Shown here one piece after another: positions 1 to 8,132 of a DNA stretch of 64,000 nt. The notes below the pieces were generated by a model. That model was not told where the DNA came from. It searched no databases and saw only the letters and a program-made list of their open reading frames with translations. Position numbers and translations under genes: made by a program. Source of the DNA: JAHRVQ01 sp051278195 (lineage in GTDB: Bacteria; Pseudomonadota; Gammaproteobacteria; Pseudomonadales; Azotimanducaceae); contig JBNMQM010000008.1 of assembly GCA_051278195.1 (NCBI GenBank), positions 1 through 64,000 on the forward strand, read 5' to 3'. The first letter of the stretch is position 1; each line of letters opens with the position of its first letter.

Positions 1-1455
1 ATCAGCGTTTTGTTGGCCATCTATGTGTTGGCTTGGACGCTGTCGCATATGGTTTCCGACACCAATCTTGATTCCTACGGGGATATGTTGGAAAACTTCG
101 CGTGGGGACAGAATTTTGATTGGGGCCAGGATAAACATCCACCACTGGTTGGATGGGTTACCGGTTTCTGGTTTTCAGTATTCCCGACCAGCCAAGTTTC
201 CTACCACCTGCTTGCCTACAGCAATGCTGCGTTGGGGCTTGCGGGTATCTATGTCCTAGGGGCACGTCTCGGCTTGGCTCGAGTCAGTCTCGTAGCAACC
301 CTTGTGATGTGTCTCGCGCTGCCCTACAGCACGCTTGCTGTGAAGTTCAACGCCAATACGATCTTGCTGCCAGTTTGGCCCTGGTTGGTGGTTGCCTGGC
401 TCGCGAGTCAGTCGAGCAAAGGTATTCGAGGCATTGGTTTTGCAGCTTTACTGGGTGTTTTGGCTGCTTTGTCCGTGCTCGGAAAATATTACTCTGGGGT
501 CTTACTACTCAGCCTTGGGATTTTGACATTGGTTACAGCGGTCGGTCGGCGCTGGTTGTTGACGCCGTATCCTTGGCTTGCGCTGTTGACCTGTGGTGTT
601 GTGCTTGCGCCTCACTTGGTTTGGTTATCAACGAACGATTTTGCGACGTTTCAATATGTACAAGATCAAGGCGTTGGTGCTATCGACGTTAAACAACTGG
701 GGAAGTTTTTGCTGGTGCCTTTGGCTTATTGGTTGCTGGCCTGGATAGCGGCCTTGATCTGCATGCCGGCTCGCTGGCCAGCCAGTATCTGGCAGAGCTG
801 GTTGCCGAACGGCAAGGGTGACATACTTTTTTGGTTGGCTTGGCTACCCTACCTGCTGACACTGCTATTTGGGATTTCGAGCTTTGTTAGCTTATCTTTA
901 CCCTGGGCCATTCCGCTCGGGTTTGCGTTCTCCTTGCTTTGGTTTCGTAATCTCAGCCGTGGAGCATCCGACCAGACATTGGTGGTCATGGAACAGCGGG
1001 GTCGCAAGATCTTCTTGGGGTGGCTTTGTCTGGTTCTGCTCCTCAGTCCTTTATATGCTTGGCAACAGGGGGCGTCCGGTAATCGTAACTATTACCTGCC
1101 GCGACAAGAAGCCGCGCTGATGCTGATGGCGCTTTGGGGTGAGAGTCAGAAGGATACAATGGACTGGGTTGCTGGTGATTACCCAGAATCGGGGTTGGTC
1201 GCCTTTTACGGTGATGCACGTATCCGCATCCTAGAGCAGATCCCCGTTCGGCCGGAGGCTAGCGGCGTGATCTTCTGCCCGCTGGGTCTAGCGGCAAAGC
1301 CAGCACTGTTGACACCTTGCACCGTAGCGGCAGATCGCTGGGCATCGCGCCGTGAAGAACAGGTCCTAAAAATTGACTATACGGTCGCGAAAACCGGTGC
1401 TCGTTTCTTTCAGGACATTGGCTTTCGGTATAGGGTCTATCTCTATGGACATTAA
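1..1455 (+). CDS. GT39/GT83-type membrane glycosyltransferase (5' end outside window)
   Basis: The reading frame is open from the first base, so the true start probably lies outside the window; a TTG at 10 is the first possible start inside it. The 480-odd residues read as a PMT/ArnT-type polytopic glycosyltransferase: many hydrophobic segments, an early acidic stretch (DTNLDSYGDM) and a QDKHPPLVGW loop like the first periplasmic loop of the family, which uses polyprenyl-phosphate sugars to modify lipid A, lipids or proteins at the inner membrane. The acceptor cannot be told from sequence. The stop codon overlaps the start of the next gene, a TauD-type dioxygenase, by 11 bp, so the two are probably translated together. 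Confidence 0.8.
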   Translation: MSVLLAIYVLAWTLSHMVSDTNLDSYGDMLENFAWGQNFDWGQDKHPPLVGWVTGFWFSVFPTSQVSYHLLAYSNAALGLAGIYVLGARLGLARVSLVATLVMCLALPYSTLAVKFNANTILLPVWPWLVVAWLASQSSKGIRGIGFAALLGVLAALSVLGKYYSGVLLLSLGILTLVTAVGRRWLLTPYPWLALLTCGVVLAPHLVWLSTNDFATFQYVQDQGVGAIDVKQLGKFLLVPLAYWLLAWIAALICMPARWPASIWQSWLPNGKGDILFWLAWLPYLLTLLFGISSFVSLSLPWAIPLGFAFSLLWFRNLSRGASDQTLVVMEQRGRKIFLGWLCLVLLLSPLYAWQQGASGNRNYYLPRQEAALMLMALWGESQKDTMDWVAGDYPESGLVAFYGDARIRILEQIPVRPEASGVIFCPLGLAAKPALLTPCTVAADRWASRREEQVLKIDYTVAKTGARFFQDIGFRYRVYLYGH

Positions 1456-2305
1456 CTCTACGGACATACCTTTTATGGAAGTTAAGCCGCTCAATGCGTG
1501 TTTTGGCGCTACTGTCACAAACGTCAACCTGGAGGGTCTGGATGAGCACGCGTTTGCGGAACTCTATGCCCTCTGGCTGCGATATGCGCTGCTTATCTTC
1601 CCAGGTCAGTTCCTATCGCACGATGTCCAGGTTGAGTTTGCGAAACGGTTCGGTGATCTAGAATTCGAATATGCCGCTATCAGCAACTTAAACCGTGAGG
1701 GCACCGTTCGAGGGGATGATGACGTCGTCAAAATTCTCAAAGGAAATATGGAATGGCACTGTGACAGCACTTATATGCCGGTCATGGCTAAAGGCGCTGT
1801 TTTTTCAGCCCATGTCGTGCCCGAAAAAGGCGGTGAAACGGGCTGGGCCGATATGCGCGCGGCCTATGCAGTACTCGACCCGAAAACGCGAGACCAGGTT
1901 GATTCGCTGTCGGCCAGACATTCATTACAGCACAGTCAGGCAAAAGTGGGTCACTCACATTCAGAGCAAAGTCAGTACAGTGGCTACGGTTTTCATGACG
2001 GCGACATACCCGTGCGGCCCTTGGTTAAACAGCACCCTGAGACGGGCATCAAATCACTGCTGATTGGCCGACACGCTTATGGCCTTTCGGGAATGGCATC
2101 CGTGGACTCAGAGCAGCTCTTGGCGCGTCTAGTGGCTGAGGCATGCGGTGATGATCGCACCTATTTTCATCGATGGTCGAAGGGGGATGTGGTGGTTTGG
2201 GACAATCGATGTCTGCTGCATCGTGTTAACGATTGGGATATGAAATTGCCCCGCGTCATGTACCACTCACGGATTGCCGGCGACCCGCAATCAGAGGGTT
2301 ATTGA
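1445..2305 (+). CDS. TauD/TfdA-family Fe(II)/2-oxoglutarate dioxygenase
   Basis: A 286-residue protein of the TauD/TfdA family, which couples oxidative decarboxylation of 2-oxoglutarate to hydroxylation of a small substrate, often removing sulfonate, ether or amine groups. The iron ligands are visible: H105-x-D107 in EWHCDSTYMP and the distal H259 in WDNRCLLHRV, followed by arginines near the C terminus that fit co-substrate binding. The start at 1445 was chosen because it opens directly into the usual N-terminal strand (MEVKPLNACFGA follows) and overlaps the upstream gene by 11 bp; an open frame also extends upstream to 1373 but without family character. The substrate is unknown. A second TauD-like gene lies at 46268. 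Confidence 0.85.
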   Translation: MDINSTDIPFMEVKPLNACFGATVTNVNLEGLDEHAFAELYALWLRYALLIFPGQFLSHDVQVEFAKRFGDLEFEYAAISNLNREGTVRGDDDVVKILKGNMEWHCDSTYMPVMAKGAVFSAHVVPEKGGETGWADMRAAYAVLDPKTRDQVDSLSARHSLQHSQAKVGHSHSEQSQYSGYGFHDGDIPVRPLVKQHPETGIKSLLIGRHAYGLSGMASVDSEQLLARLVAEACGDDRTYFHRWSKGDVVVWDNRCLLHRVNDWDMKLPRVMYHSRIAGDPQSEGY

Positions 2306-2436
2306 ACACCCATTAAATTGCTGTCTTTATCTACAGCGGCTACATGCGACAGTAAAGTAACAACACTTAATGGTCGCGCTCACTATAGCTGGCAACCAAT
2401 AAGACCTGGCAATCAATAAAAGCAGGGGCAACGCTT

Positions 2437-3240
2437 TTGATTTTGAACAATAGCGAAATACGCAAATGGCGCGTCTTCGTGCAGGGGTGTCGATTATTTG
2501 TCGAGTGCTTCGGCATCATTTGGCCTGTGCTTGTGCTCTCGTCTGGTCTAGGTATAGCAGCCGCGTGGTCGCAATTGAGTGCGCCAGTGGATGCCAATAC
2601 TTCTCTCGCTACGATACTTGTTGTGACCGTTGTGAGCACCTACCTTAATGTGATCGTGACGCTGGTCTGTTTCAATCACCTGAGGCAAAAACACGTGACG
2701 GTTGGCGCTGTTGCTTCGCTTGCGCTGGCGAAGTTACCGGTGTTGATGGTCGTGCTGTTCATCACGAATGGCGTACTGGCACTCATCATGATTGTTGTGG
2801 GGGTGCTAGGCCAGCTGCTGTTTGTGGTCCCAGAGTTGGTTCTATTCGGGATGGTGCTCGGCCTCCTGCTGCTTGCGATTCCTGGTTTGATTTTGATGGC
2901 GACATTGTTGCCTGCTGCCACGCTTTTCATTATTCGGCCGATGGGTTTAATTGAAGCAATCCGTAAAAGTCACAGGCTGGTCCGGGGTTATTGGCTGAGA
3001 ACGGCCAACATTTACGCTCTGTACATCATTTTGTGGGTCGTACTATTACTGCCACTGATTGCGCCGATTTTTCTCGTCGACATTGATGGGCTTACCTTGA
3101 TGAGCCAGGTAAGTTTGTTGTTGACGCTGGTGACACCCTGGTTGTTAGCTGGTTTTGCAGCGCTGAATCTGGTGCTTTGTCATGATCTGCTGATTCGGCA
3201 AGAGCGCCGGTCGCTGGTTGAGTTTGCGAGCTCTAGCTGA
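2437..3240 (+). CDS. Polytopic membrane protein, YciC / GPDPase_memb-like
   Basis: About 267 residues with roughly six hydrophobic segments and a short polar N terminus. The stretch RPMGLIEAIRKSHRLVRGYW, followed by another membrane helix, resembles the conserved loop of the YciC / glycerophosphodiester-phosphodiesterase membrane-domain group, whose function is poorly defined. The start used here is a TTG at 2437 preceded by an AGGGG-like purine stretch; no ATG lies close by in frame. The 3' end overlaps the convergent GMC oxidoreductase gene by 8 bp. No function is proposed beyond an inner-membrane location. Confidence 0.6.
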   Translation: MILNNSEIRKWRVFVQGCRLFVECFGIIWPVLVLSSGLGIAAAWSQLSAPVDANTSLATILVVTVVSTYLNVIVTLVCFNHLRQKHVTVGAVASLALAKLPVLMVVLFITNGVLALIMIVVGVLGQLLFVVPELVLFGMVLGLLLLAIPGLILMATLLPAATLFIIRPMGLIEAIRKSHRLVRGYWLRTANIYALYIILWVVLLLPLIAPIFLVDIDGLTLMSQVSLLLTLVTPWLLAGFAALNLVLCHDLLIRQERRSLVEFASSS

Positions 3241-4792
3241 GAATTTTGTCGCTGAGTTTTTCCGCCATCATCACCACAGGTGCGTTCAGGTTGCCGTTGG
3301 TGATTTCCGGCATGATTGACGCGTCGATGACCCGCAGATTCTCTATGCCATAGACCCGTGCTTCTTCGTCCACGACACTGCCCATGGCACAGGTACAACT
3401 AGGATGGTAAGCACTTTCTGAGAACTGGCGGACAAACTCAGCCAGGTTCATGTCGTCGGGTCGCACTTCGTTACCGGCTAACTGACTGAACGCAGGTTGT
3501 CCGACAATATTGCGAACGATCTCTATACCTTTTGCCATCACCTGTTGATCTTCTTCAGTCTCGTTATAGTTGAAACGTATTCTAGGTTCAGATCTCGGGT
3601 CTGCGTCACGTAGCGTTACGCTGCCGCGGCTGGTCGGCTTCATTGGACCCACGTGTACCTGAAAACCATGCCCGGCGAATTTCGATTTACCATCGTAGTC
3701 CATGGCAATCGGCAAGAAGTGGCACTGTAAATCTGGATACGCCTGGGTCGAATCGCTTCGCAGGAAGCCGCCCGCATCAAAGTGGTTGGTTGCGCCAGCG
3801 CCCGTTTGGTTCAAATACCACTGCAGTCCAATGAACGGTTTTCGATACCACTTAAGCGCTGGATAAAGAGAAACCGGCTGCAGGCAGGCATATTGAACAT
3901 AGATCTCCAAATGGTCCTGCAGATTCTGTCCGACTGCAGGAAGGTGCGCAGCGACTTCTATACCGAGGTCCTGCAATTCTTCACCATTGCCAATACCCGA
4001 TAGCATCAACAGTTGTGGTGAGTTGATGGCGCCGGCGCAAATGATGACTTCTTTTGCGGCGCGATAAACGGTCGTTTCACCGTGTTCTTGAGTTTCGATA
4101 CCGACCGCTTTCTTGCCTTCAAGCACGATTCGAGAAACCTGAGTGCCGGTCACAACGCGTAAGTTCTTACGTTGCATCACCGGGTGTAGATATGCCCTAG
4201 CGACGCTGCCACGTTTACCCTTGTGGATGGTGCTATCGAACAACCCTACGCCTTCTTGTTCAAACCCATTGAGATCGTCTTGCAATGGGTACCCTGCCTC
4301 TTGGCCTGCTTTCAACCAAGCCTGGTAAAGAGGCGAATCTCCGGCTCCCCGACGAATATTCAACGGTCCTTGTGTACCGCGAATGTCGGGATCGCCAAGA
4401 TCAGAACATTCAGCTTTTTTGAAATAGGGCAGGCAATGTTCGTAGTCCCATGCAGTTGACCCCAGGATCGACGCCCACCGATCAAAGTCTCCAGGGTTAC
4501 CGCGTACATAGATCATGCCGTTAATGGAAGAGGAGCCACCCAACACTTTGCCGCGCGGGCAATATAGCGATCTGCCGTTTAAACCGGGCTCCGCTTCTGT
4601 GTGGTAGAACCAGTTGTAACGATCGGTCGCGAGTACCTCAGACAACGCCGCAGGCATGTGCAGTCGAAAATCCCAAGCGTGGTCGACGGGACCTGCTTCA
4701 AGTAGCGTGACCGTGTGATTAACCGAGAGGCGGTTGGCGAGAACAGATCCAGCGGATCCGGCTCCAACTATAATGTAGTCAGATTCAAACAT
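3233..4792 (-). CDS. GMC-family FAD oxidoreductase (choline dehydrogenase-like)
   Basis: A 519-residue flavoprotein of the glucose-methanol-choline family, which oxidises alcohols to aldehydes. The N terminus has the Rossmann dinucleotide motif (VGAGSAGSVLANRLS), followed near residue 85 by the first GMC signature (GGSSSINGMIYVRGNPGDFD) and later by the second (GAINSPQLLMLSGIG). The C terminus carries the catalytic pair: His in HPSCTCAMG and Asn in the NLNAPVVMMAEK segment. Length fits the BetA/AlkJ branch. No betB or betT lies next to it, so choline is only one possible substrate; a medium-chain or terpenoid alcohol is equally possible. It is transcribed convergently with the upstream membrane protein and has no obvious operon partner. 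Confidence 0.9.
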   Translation of the reverse strand: MFESDYIIVGAGSAGSVLANRLSVNHTVTLLEAGPVDHAWDFRLHMPAALSEVLATDRYNWFYHTEAEPGLNGRSLYCPRGKVLGGSSSINGMIYVRGNPGDFDRWASILGSTAWDYEHCLPYFKKAECSDLGDPDIRGTQGPLNIRRGAGDSPLYQAWLKAGQEAGYPLQDDLNGFEQEGVGLFDSTIHKGKRGSVARAYLHPVMQRKNLRVVTGTQVSRIVLEGKKAVGIETQEHGETTVYRAAKEVIICAGAINSPQLLMLSGIGNGEELQDLGIEVAAHLPAVGQNLQDHLEIYVQYACLQPVSLYPALKWYRKPFIGLQWYLNQTGAGATNHFDAGGFLRSDSTQAYPDLQCHFLPIAMDYDGKSKFAGHGFQVHVGPMKPTSRGSVTLRDADPRSEPRIRFNYNETEEDQQVMAKGIEIVRNIVGQPAFSQLAGNEVRPDDMNLAEFVRQFSESAYHPSCTCAMGSVVDEEARVYGIENLRVIDASIMPEITNGNLNAPVVMMAEKLSDKILS

Positions 4793-5076
4793 GACGGCAG
4801 ACTAGTGACTCGAGGTCCAGAGCACAACTTTTTTATCGTTGCAACGAAAGGAAATGTGATGTTTTGCAATATTTTCTAAGCGACGTTGTGTTGGCAGATC
4901 GCCATTCGTCGCCATGATCTTTCGATCTAACCCACGCTCTACATTTTCATCGTGTAGAACCTGCAGTTCAACGAGTCCACTTAAACCTTCCCGCTAAAAT
5001 ATGCGTCAATAGTATTGAGTCATTGAGCTCACGGGCCATTTTTTTCGTTTTATGTTTTAGTTCTAGGAGAGTCGTT

Positions 5077-5406
5077 ATGAAGTTAATTTCAAAGAGTACT
5101 GTTGCTGCGATCGTTGTTGGTTTGATGACGATACCTGTTATGTCTCAGGCATCCATTAAATCCACCGCGGTCTCATCTGATCGTGTTGTGATTACTTATC
5201 AGGCAGAGGATCTTAAATCAGCAGAAGGCCGTGCCAGATTGGAACGCGAAATTCGCGTTGCAGCGAGTGAAGTTTGCGGAAATGTCAGCTACAAAAAAAC
5301 CCGATCACTGGCCGGTGTTTCGAAGCAACGTAGTTGTTATCACAAGGCAGTTGCTGGTGCATTAACGGATCTGAGTTTTGGTCAGATGCAAGTAACAGCC
5401 AGATAA
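5077..5406 (+). CDS. UrcA family secreted protein
   Basis: A 109-residue protein with a clear Sec signal peptide (MKLISKSTVAAIVVGLMTIPVMSQA) and a mature domain with the UrcA pattern: a YQAEDLKSAEGRARLEREIRVAA helix, then a cysteine in EVCG and a second in QRSCY, likely forming a disulfide. The family has no established function. The start is fixed by an AGGAGA ribosome-binding site at 5065-5070, seven bases before the ATG; the frame is open further upstream, but that part lacks such a site. A GC-rich hairpin follows the stop codon, so the gene looks monocistronic. Confidence 0.8.
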   Translation: MKLISKSTVAAIVVGLMTIPVMSQASIKSTAVSSDRVVITYQAEDLKSAEGRARLEREIRVAASEVCGNVSYKKTRSLAGVSKQRSCYHKAVAGALTDLSFGQMQVTAR

Positions 5407-5420
5407 GCGAGCGAGTTTAG

Positions 5421-5446
5421 GCGCGGCCGATTGGCCGCGTGCTTTT
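5421..5446 (+). terminator. Probable rho-independent terminator after the UrcA gene
   Basis: A seven-base GC stem (CGCGGCC / GGCCGCG) closes a GATT loop at 5422-5439 and is followed two bases later by TTTT. It starts 16 bases after the UrcA stop codon. The T-run is short, so termination may be partial. Confidence 0.55.
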
Positions 5447-5511
5447 CGCCAAGTTTTTTAATGATAGGTACAGGGCGATAGATTGCGACTTTGCATTCTT
5501 AAGCTATCTCT

Positions 5512-6522
5512 TCAAATGATGTTTTCTAGCGACGTTAAGGGTAGGCGCTGTTCTGCCGCGAATTGTCGTGAGATAGAGACGTCTGCTTGATTGACGCCAT
5601 CACTCCAGTCGCGCCACATGTTCACTTGAGGCGGGTCTGCACGGCAGCTATCGAGATCTGTTTTGCAGAAATCATATAATACAGCCTGTCGAATTGTGGG
5701 CTCTGATGCATAGTTGTACCCTGCCATGTGGCCCATCCGATGGTGCCAAAAAATCACATCTCCCGCTTCGCCGTAGCAATCTACTGGCTCTATCTCAGAT
5801 TCGACCCGATTGATCTCAGCAAGATATTCCGGTGGATGCAAAATGCCCCTATGGGATGGCAAGTGATCGTAGTAAGGAATTCTTGCCTGGTCATACTGCA
5901 TTGGAAACAGTGGATAAAACCTTTTGTGGCTACCAGGCCAAACTTTGAAATTGCCTCCGTCGGGCGGGTTGTCCTCAAGCAGCACGACGACGCCAAGATG
6001 GAATGGATGTCCATCTGTGTGCAGCGCATCAGTTTTCCGCGTCTCTGTTTGCTCGGGTAAGGTTGCGTAAATGCCTCGCACGCCTTCGCCATTTTGTGGG
6101 TCGACAGGACCACCGGGCCACGCGGAGCCCCAACTGCCCATGGGCTTGCCACCGGCAACAGGTGGGCGAAGAGTTCCTTCACCTAACAAGTCCTCAGCCC
6201 AACGGCGCATTTGCCCGTCAAAGACGAAGTCAATCAGCCTGGGATCTGTTGCCGCGGCGCGATATTGCCAACGGCAACCTTGCTTAATGAGCAGTGGGTC
6301 TTGGCTCTCTTCGTCGTGCGGAATGGGTCCCCACGAGCTTGGTTTGTCTCGAATAATGCTTGCCGGTGCGCTGGTCCACATGAGGTCGAGGATGTCCGCG
6401 CACTGAGCGCGGGGGACGGCATTGCGTCGAATCAAATAGCCGTACTGTTTGAAGAAACAGAGTTCTTCGTCATTCAGGGCATTGTTTTCCAGAGTATTGT
6501 TTTCCAGAGTATCGTTTTCCAT
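5512..6522 (-). CDS. Phytanoyl-CoA dioxygenase (PhyH) family protein
   Basis: A 336-residue Fe(II)/2-oxoglutarate oxygenase of the PhyH family. The iron-binding facial triad is visible: H168-x-D170 in LHTDGHPFHLG and distal H265 in RMGHMAGYN. The family hydroxylates fatty acyl-CoA, osmolytes or secondary metabolites; the substrate here is not identifiable. The first 17 residues are low-complexity (repeats of five residues around TLENN) and are encoded by three tandem 15-bp copies at 6481-6522, so the functional start may be slightly later, though no other in-frame ATG is close. It is divergent from the shortened MFS gene at 6608. Confidence 0.85.
   Translation of the reverse strand: MENDTLENNTLENNALNDEELCFFKQYGYLIRRNAVPRAQCADILDLMWTSAPASIIRDKPSSWGPIPHDEESQDPLLIKQGCRWQYRAAATDPRLIDFVFDGQMRRWAEDLLGEGTLRPPVAGGKPMGSWGSAWPGGPVDPQNGEGVRGIYATLPEQTETRKTDALHTDGHPFHLGVVVLLEDNPPDGGNFKVWPGSHKRFYPLFPMQYDQARIPYYDHLPSHRGILHPPEYLAEINRVESEIEPVDCYGEAGDVIFWHHRMGHMAGYNYASEPTIRQAVLYDFCKTDLDSCRADPPQVNMWRDWSDGVNQADVSISRQFAAEQRLPLTSLENII
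6481..6522. repeat. Three tandem 15-bp copies at the start of the PhyH gene
   Basis: The unit ATTGTTTTCCAGAGT is present twice exactly and a third time partly, ending at the start codon of the minus-strand PhyH gene. It is in frame (15 bp) and encodes the repeated N-terminal pentapeptide. This looks like slipped-strand duplication; only copy number and not reading frame would change. Confidence 0.8.
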
Positions 6523-6607
6523 CCAGTCATACTAAATGCCTGTAAACAGGCTGTCGAGTATTGATCCACTGTGGCATATTCAGTTCTTTACTTGACTCGT
6601 AAAAGCC

Positions 6608-7462
6608 ATGCTCCCATTACAAGCAATGCGGCGCAGTCTCTTTTGGGTATCGGCGCCGCTTTTCTTTATCAATTTTGCCCTGCCCGTTAAATCTAAAGCT
6701 TTAGGCGCAACAGCCTTTGAGATCGGCGGCTTGTTTAGCCTCTTCACGTTGTCTTTATTGTTTTTTAGGCCTTTGATTGGCGTCGCGCTCGATCGGTTCG
6801 GTCGACGTTTGTTGCTCTTGCTTGCACTGGTTTTGTACAGCGTCGCTTATGCCGGTTATGGGTTCGCAGGTAATATTGAGTGGATGTATGTCGCCCGTTT
6901 ATTGCAAGGTCTGGGTTGGAAATTTAGTTTTCTAATCTTTAGGTTATTGGCGGGATACGCTGCATTTGTCGCAGCTCGCTCTGTGCCTGAGTCGGCCCCC
7001 GTCACCACGTCGCAAGCAGACCCTGAACCGATCAGCGCATCATTCATTCAGTTGTTAATCCTGTTTGTACCGCTGGGTTTCGCCAGTGCCCTGATGATGC
7101 CGATCTATCTTGTTTATCTGCAGGATATGTTCACACCTGATGTTCGTTTATTGAGTTGGGCTTTCTTACCGACCGGTTTGGTGTTTGCTATTTTGCCGTC
7201 TCGGCTAGGTGCATCGGTAGATCGATATGGCGCGACGTGGCCCTGCGTGGTTGCGTTGCTGGCGGTTGCGGTTTTGTATCTAGTATTGCCAGGCTTTGGT
7301 GTCGCAGAAATGTGTTTCGGTTTCGGCGCTGTGGCTGGCCCTTTGGTCGGCGGTTATCTTTACGATCCAGCCTTACCTTTCTATCTAAATGGTGTTGTGA
7401 TGCTGAGCGTTGCCGCAATTCTGTTGTCAATAGTACGGCCTCATTTGGCGCAAAGTCGATGA
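6608..7462 (+). CDS. MFS transporter lacking two internal segments
   Basis: Clearly a major facilitator superfamily protein (signature between the second and third helices: GVALDRFGRR), but only 284 residues long against about 400 for the family. Two joins look unnatural: near residue 103 the conserved ARLLQGLG is followed at once by material normally found at helix 6 (FSFLIFRLLAGYAAF), and near residue 235 PGFGVAEM runs straight into CFGFGAVAGPLVGG, which normally lies about 30-50 residues later. Both losses keep the frame. About 12 helices would be reduced to roughly 8 or 9, so transport activity is doubtful. The stop overlaps the ATG of the HAD gene (ATGA). It may be a decaying gene still in frame or an assembly artefact. 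Confidence 0.7.
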   Translation: MLPLQAMRRSLFWVSAPLFFINFALPVKSKALGATAFEIGGLFSLFTLSLLFFRPLIGVALDRFGRRLLLLLALVLYSVAYAGYGFAGNIEWMYVARLLQGLGWKFSFLIFRLLAGYAAFVAARSVPESAPVTTSQADPEPISASFIQLLILFVPLGFASALMMPIYLVYLQDMFTPDVRLLSWAFLPTGLVFAILPSRLGASVDRYGATWPCVVALLAVAVLYLVLPGFGVAEMCFGFGAVAGPLVGGYLYDPALPFYLNGVVMLSVAAILLSIVRPHLAQSR

Positions 7463-8073
7463 CTACAACGTTATTATTGGATGCTGACGGCGTTCTTCAA
7501 GAGACTGCGGCGTCTTTTTATACTGACATTAAGGCGCTTGTAAACGCCGAGGATGCTGACCGGTTTCTTGAACAGATATTTGCAGCTGAGCGACCAGCGC
7601 TTACCGGCCAAGCGGACTTCAGGGAGGATTTACAAACCCTGCTCAAACAGTGGCAGGTTCTCCATGCTGTGGACGATGTGTTGGCAATATGGTATCGAAT
7701 AGATCTCGTACCTGGCATCTTGTCGCTGCTAAAAAACTTGCGCGATAGGGGGTGCACGGTGTGTCTTGCGACAAATCAGCAGGCGAGTCGAATGCAGTAC
7801 ATGCGCCATGATATGAGGCTGGACCAGCATTTTGATCGTGCCTACTATTCGTGTGAGTTGGGCGTTGCGAAGCCTTCTAGTGAATACTTTGTGGCTATAC
7901 AACATGATCTTGGGGTTGCTGCAGATCAGATTCTGTTTATTGATGACAGTCTGCCCAATATTGAGGGCGCCGCTCGCTCTGGACTTCTAACGGAACACTT
8001 TAGTCTCGTCGGGCGAGATGATGCGGCGCTGGATCTGGCCAAGTTGATCCGCTCGCGAGGCATTGACTGCTAG
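7459..8073 (+). CDS. HAD-superfamily hydrolase (subfamily IA)
   Basis: A 204-residue haloacid-dehalogenase-fold phosphatase. Motif I is D8-x-D10 in LLDADGVLQ, motif II is the T in CLATNQQ, motif III is the lysine in GVAKPSSEYF and motif IV is IDDSLPNIEGA. The helical cap inserted after motif I fits subfamily IA, usually small phosphoesters or 2-haloacids; the nucleophile context favours a phosphatase. The frame is open further upstream through the MFS gene, but the start at 7459 is set by the ATGA overlap with the MFS stop and by motif I lying eight residues from the start. Substrate unknown. Confidence 0.85.
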   Translation: MTTTLLLDADGVLQETAASFYTDIKALVNAEDADRFLEQIFAAERPALTGQADFREDLQTLLKQWQVLHAVDDVLAIWYRIDLVPGILSLLKNLRDRGCTVCLATNQQASRMQYMRHDMRLDQHFDRAYYSCELGVAKPSSEYFVAIQHDLGVAADQILFIDDSLPNIEGAARSGLLTEHFSLVGRDDAALDLAKLIRSRGIDC

Positions 8074-8132
8074 ATCAGCTGATCAATTACGCTGCACTTT
8101 TTCAACGACCGACTCCGTAAGAAATGACGCGT

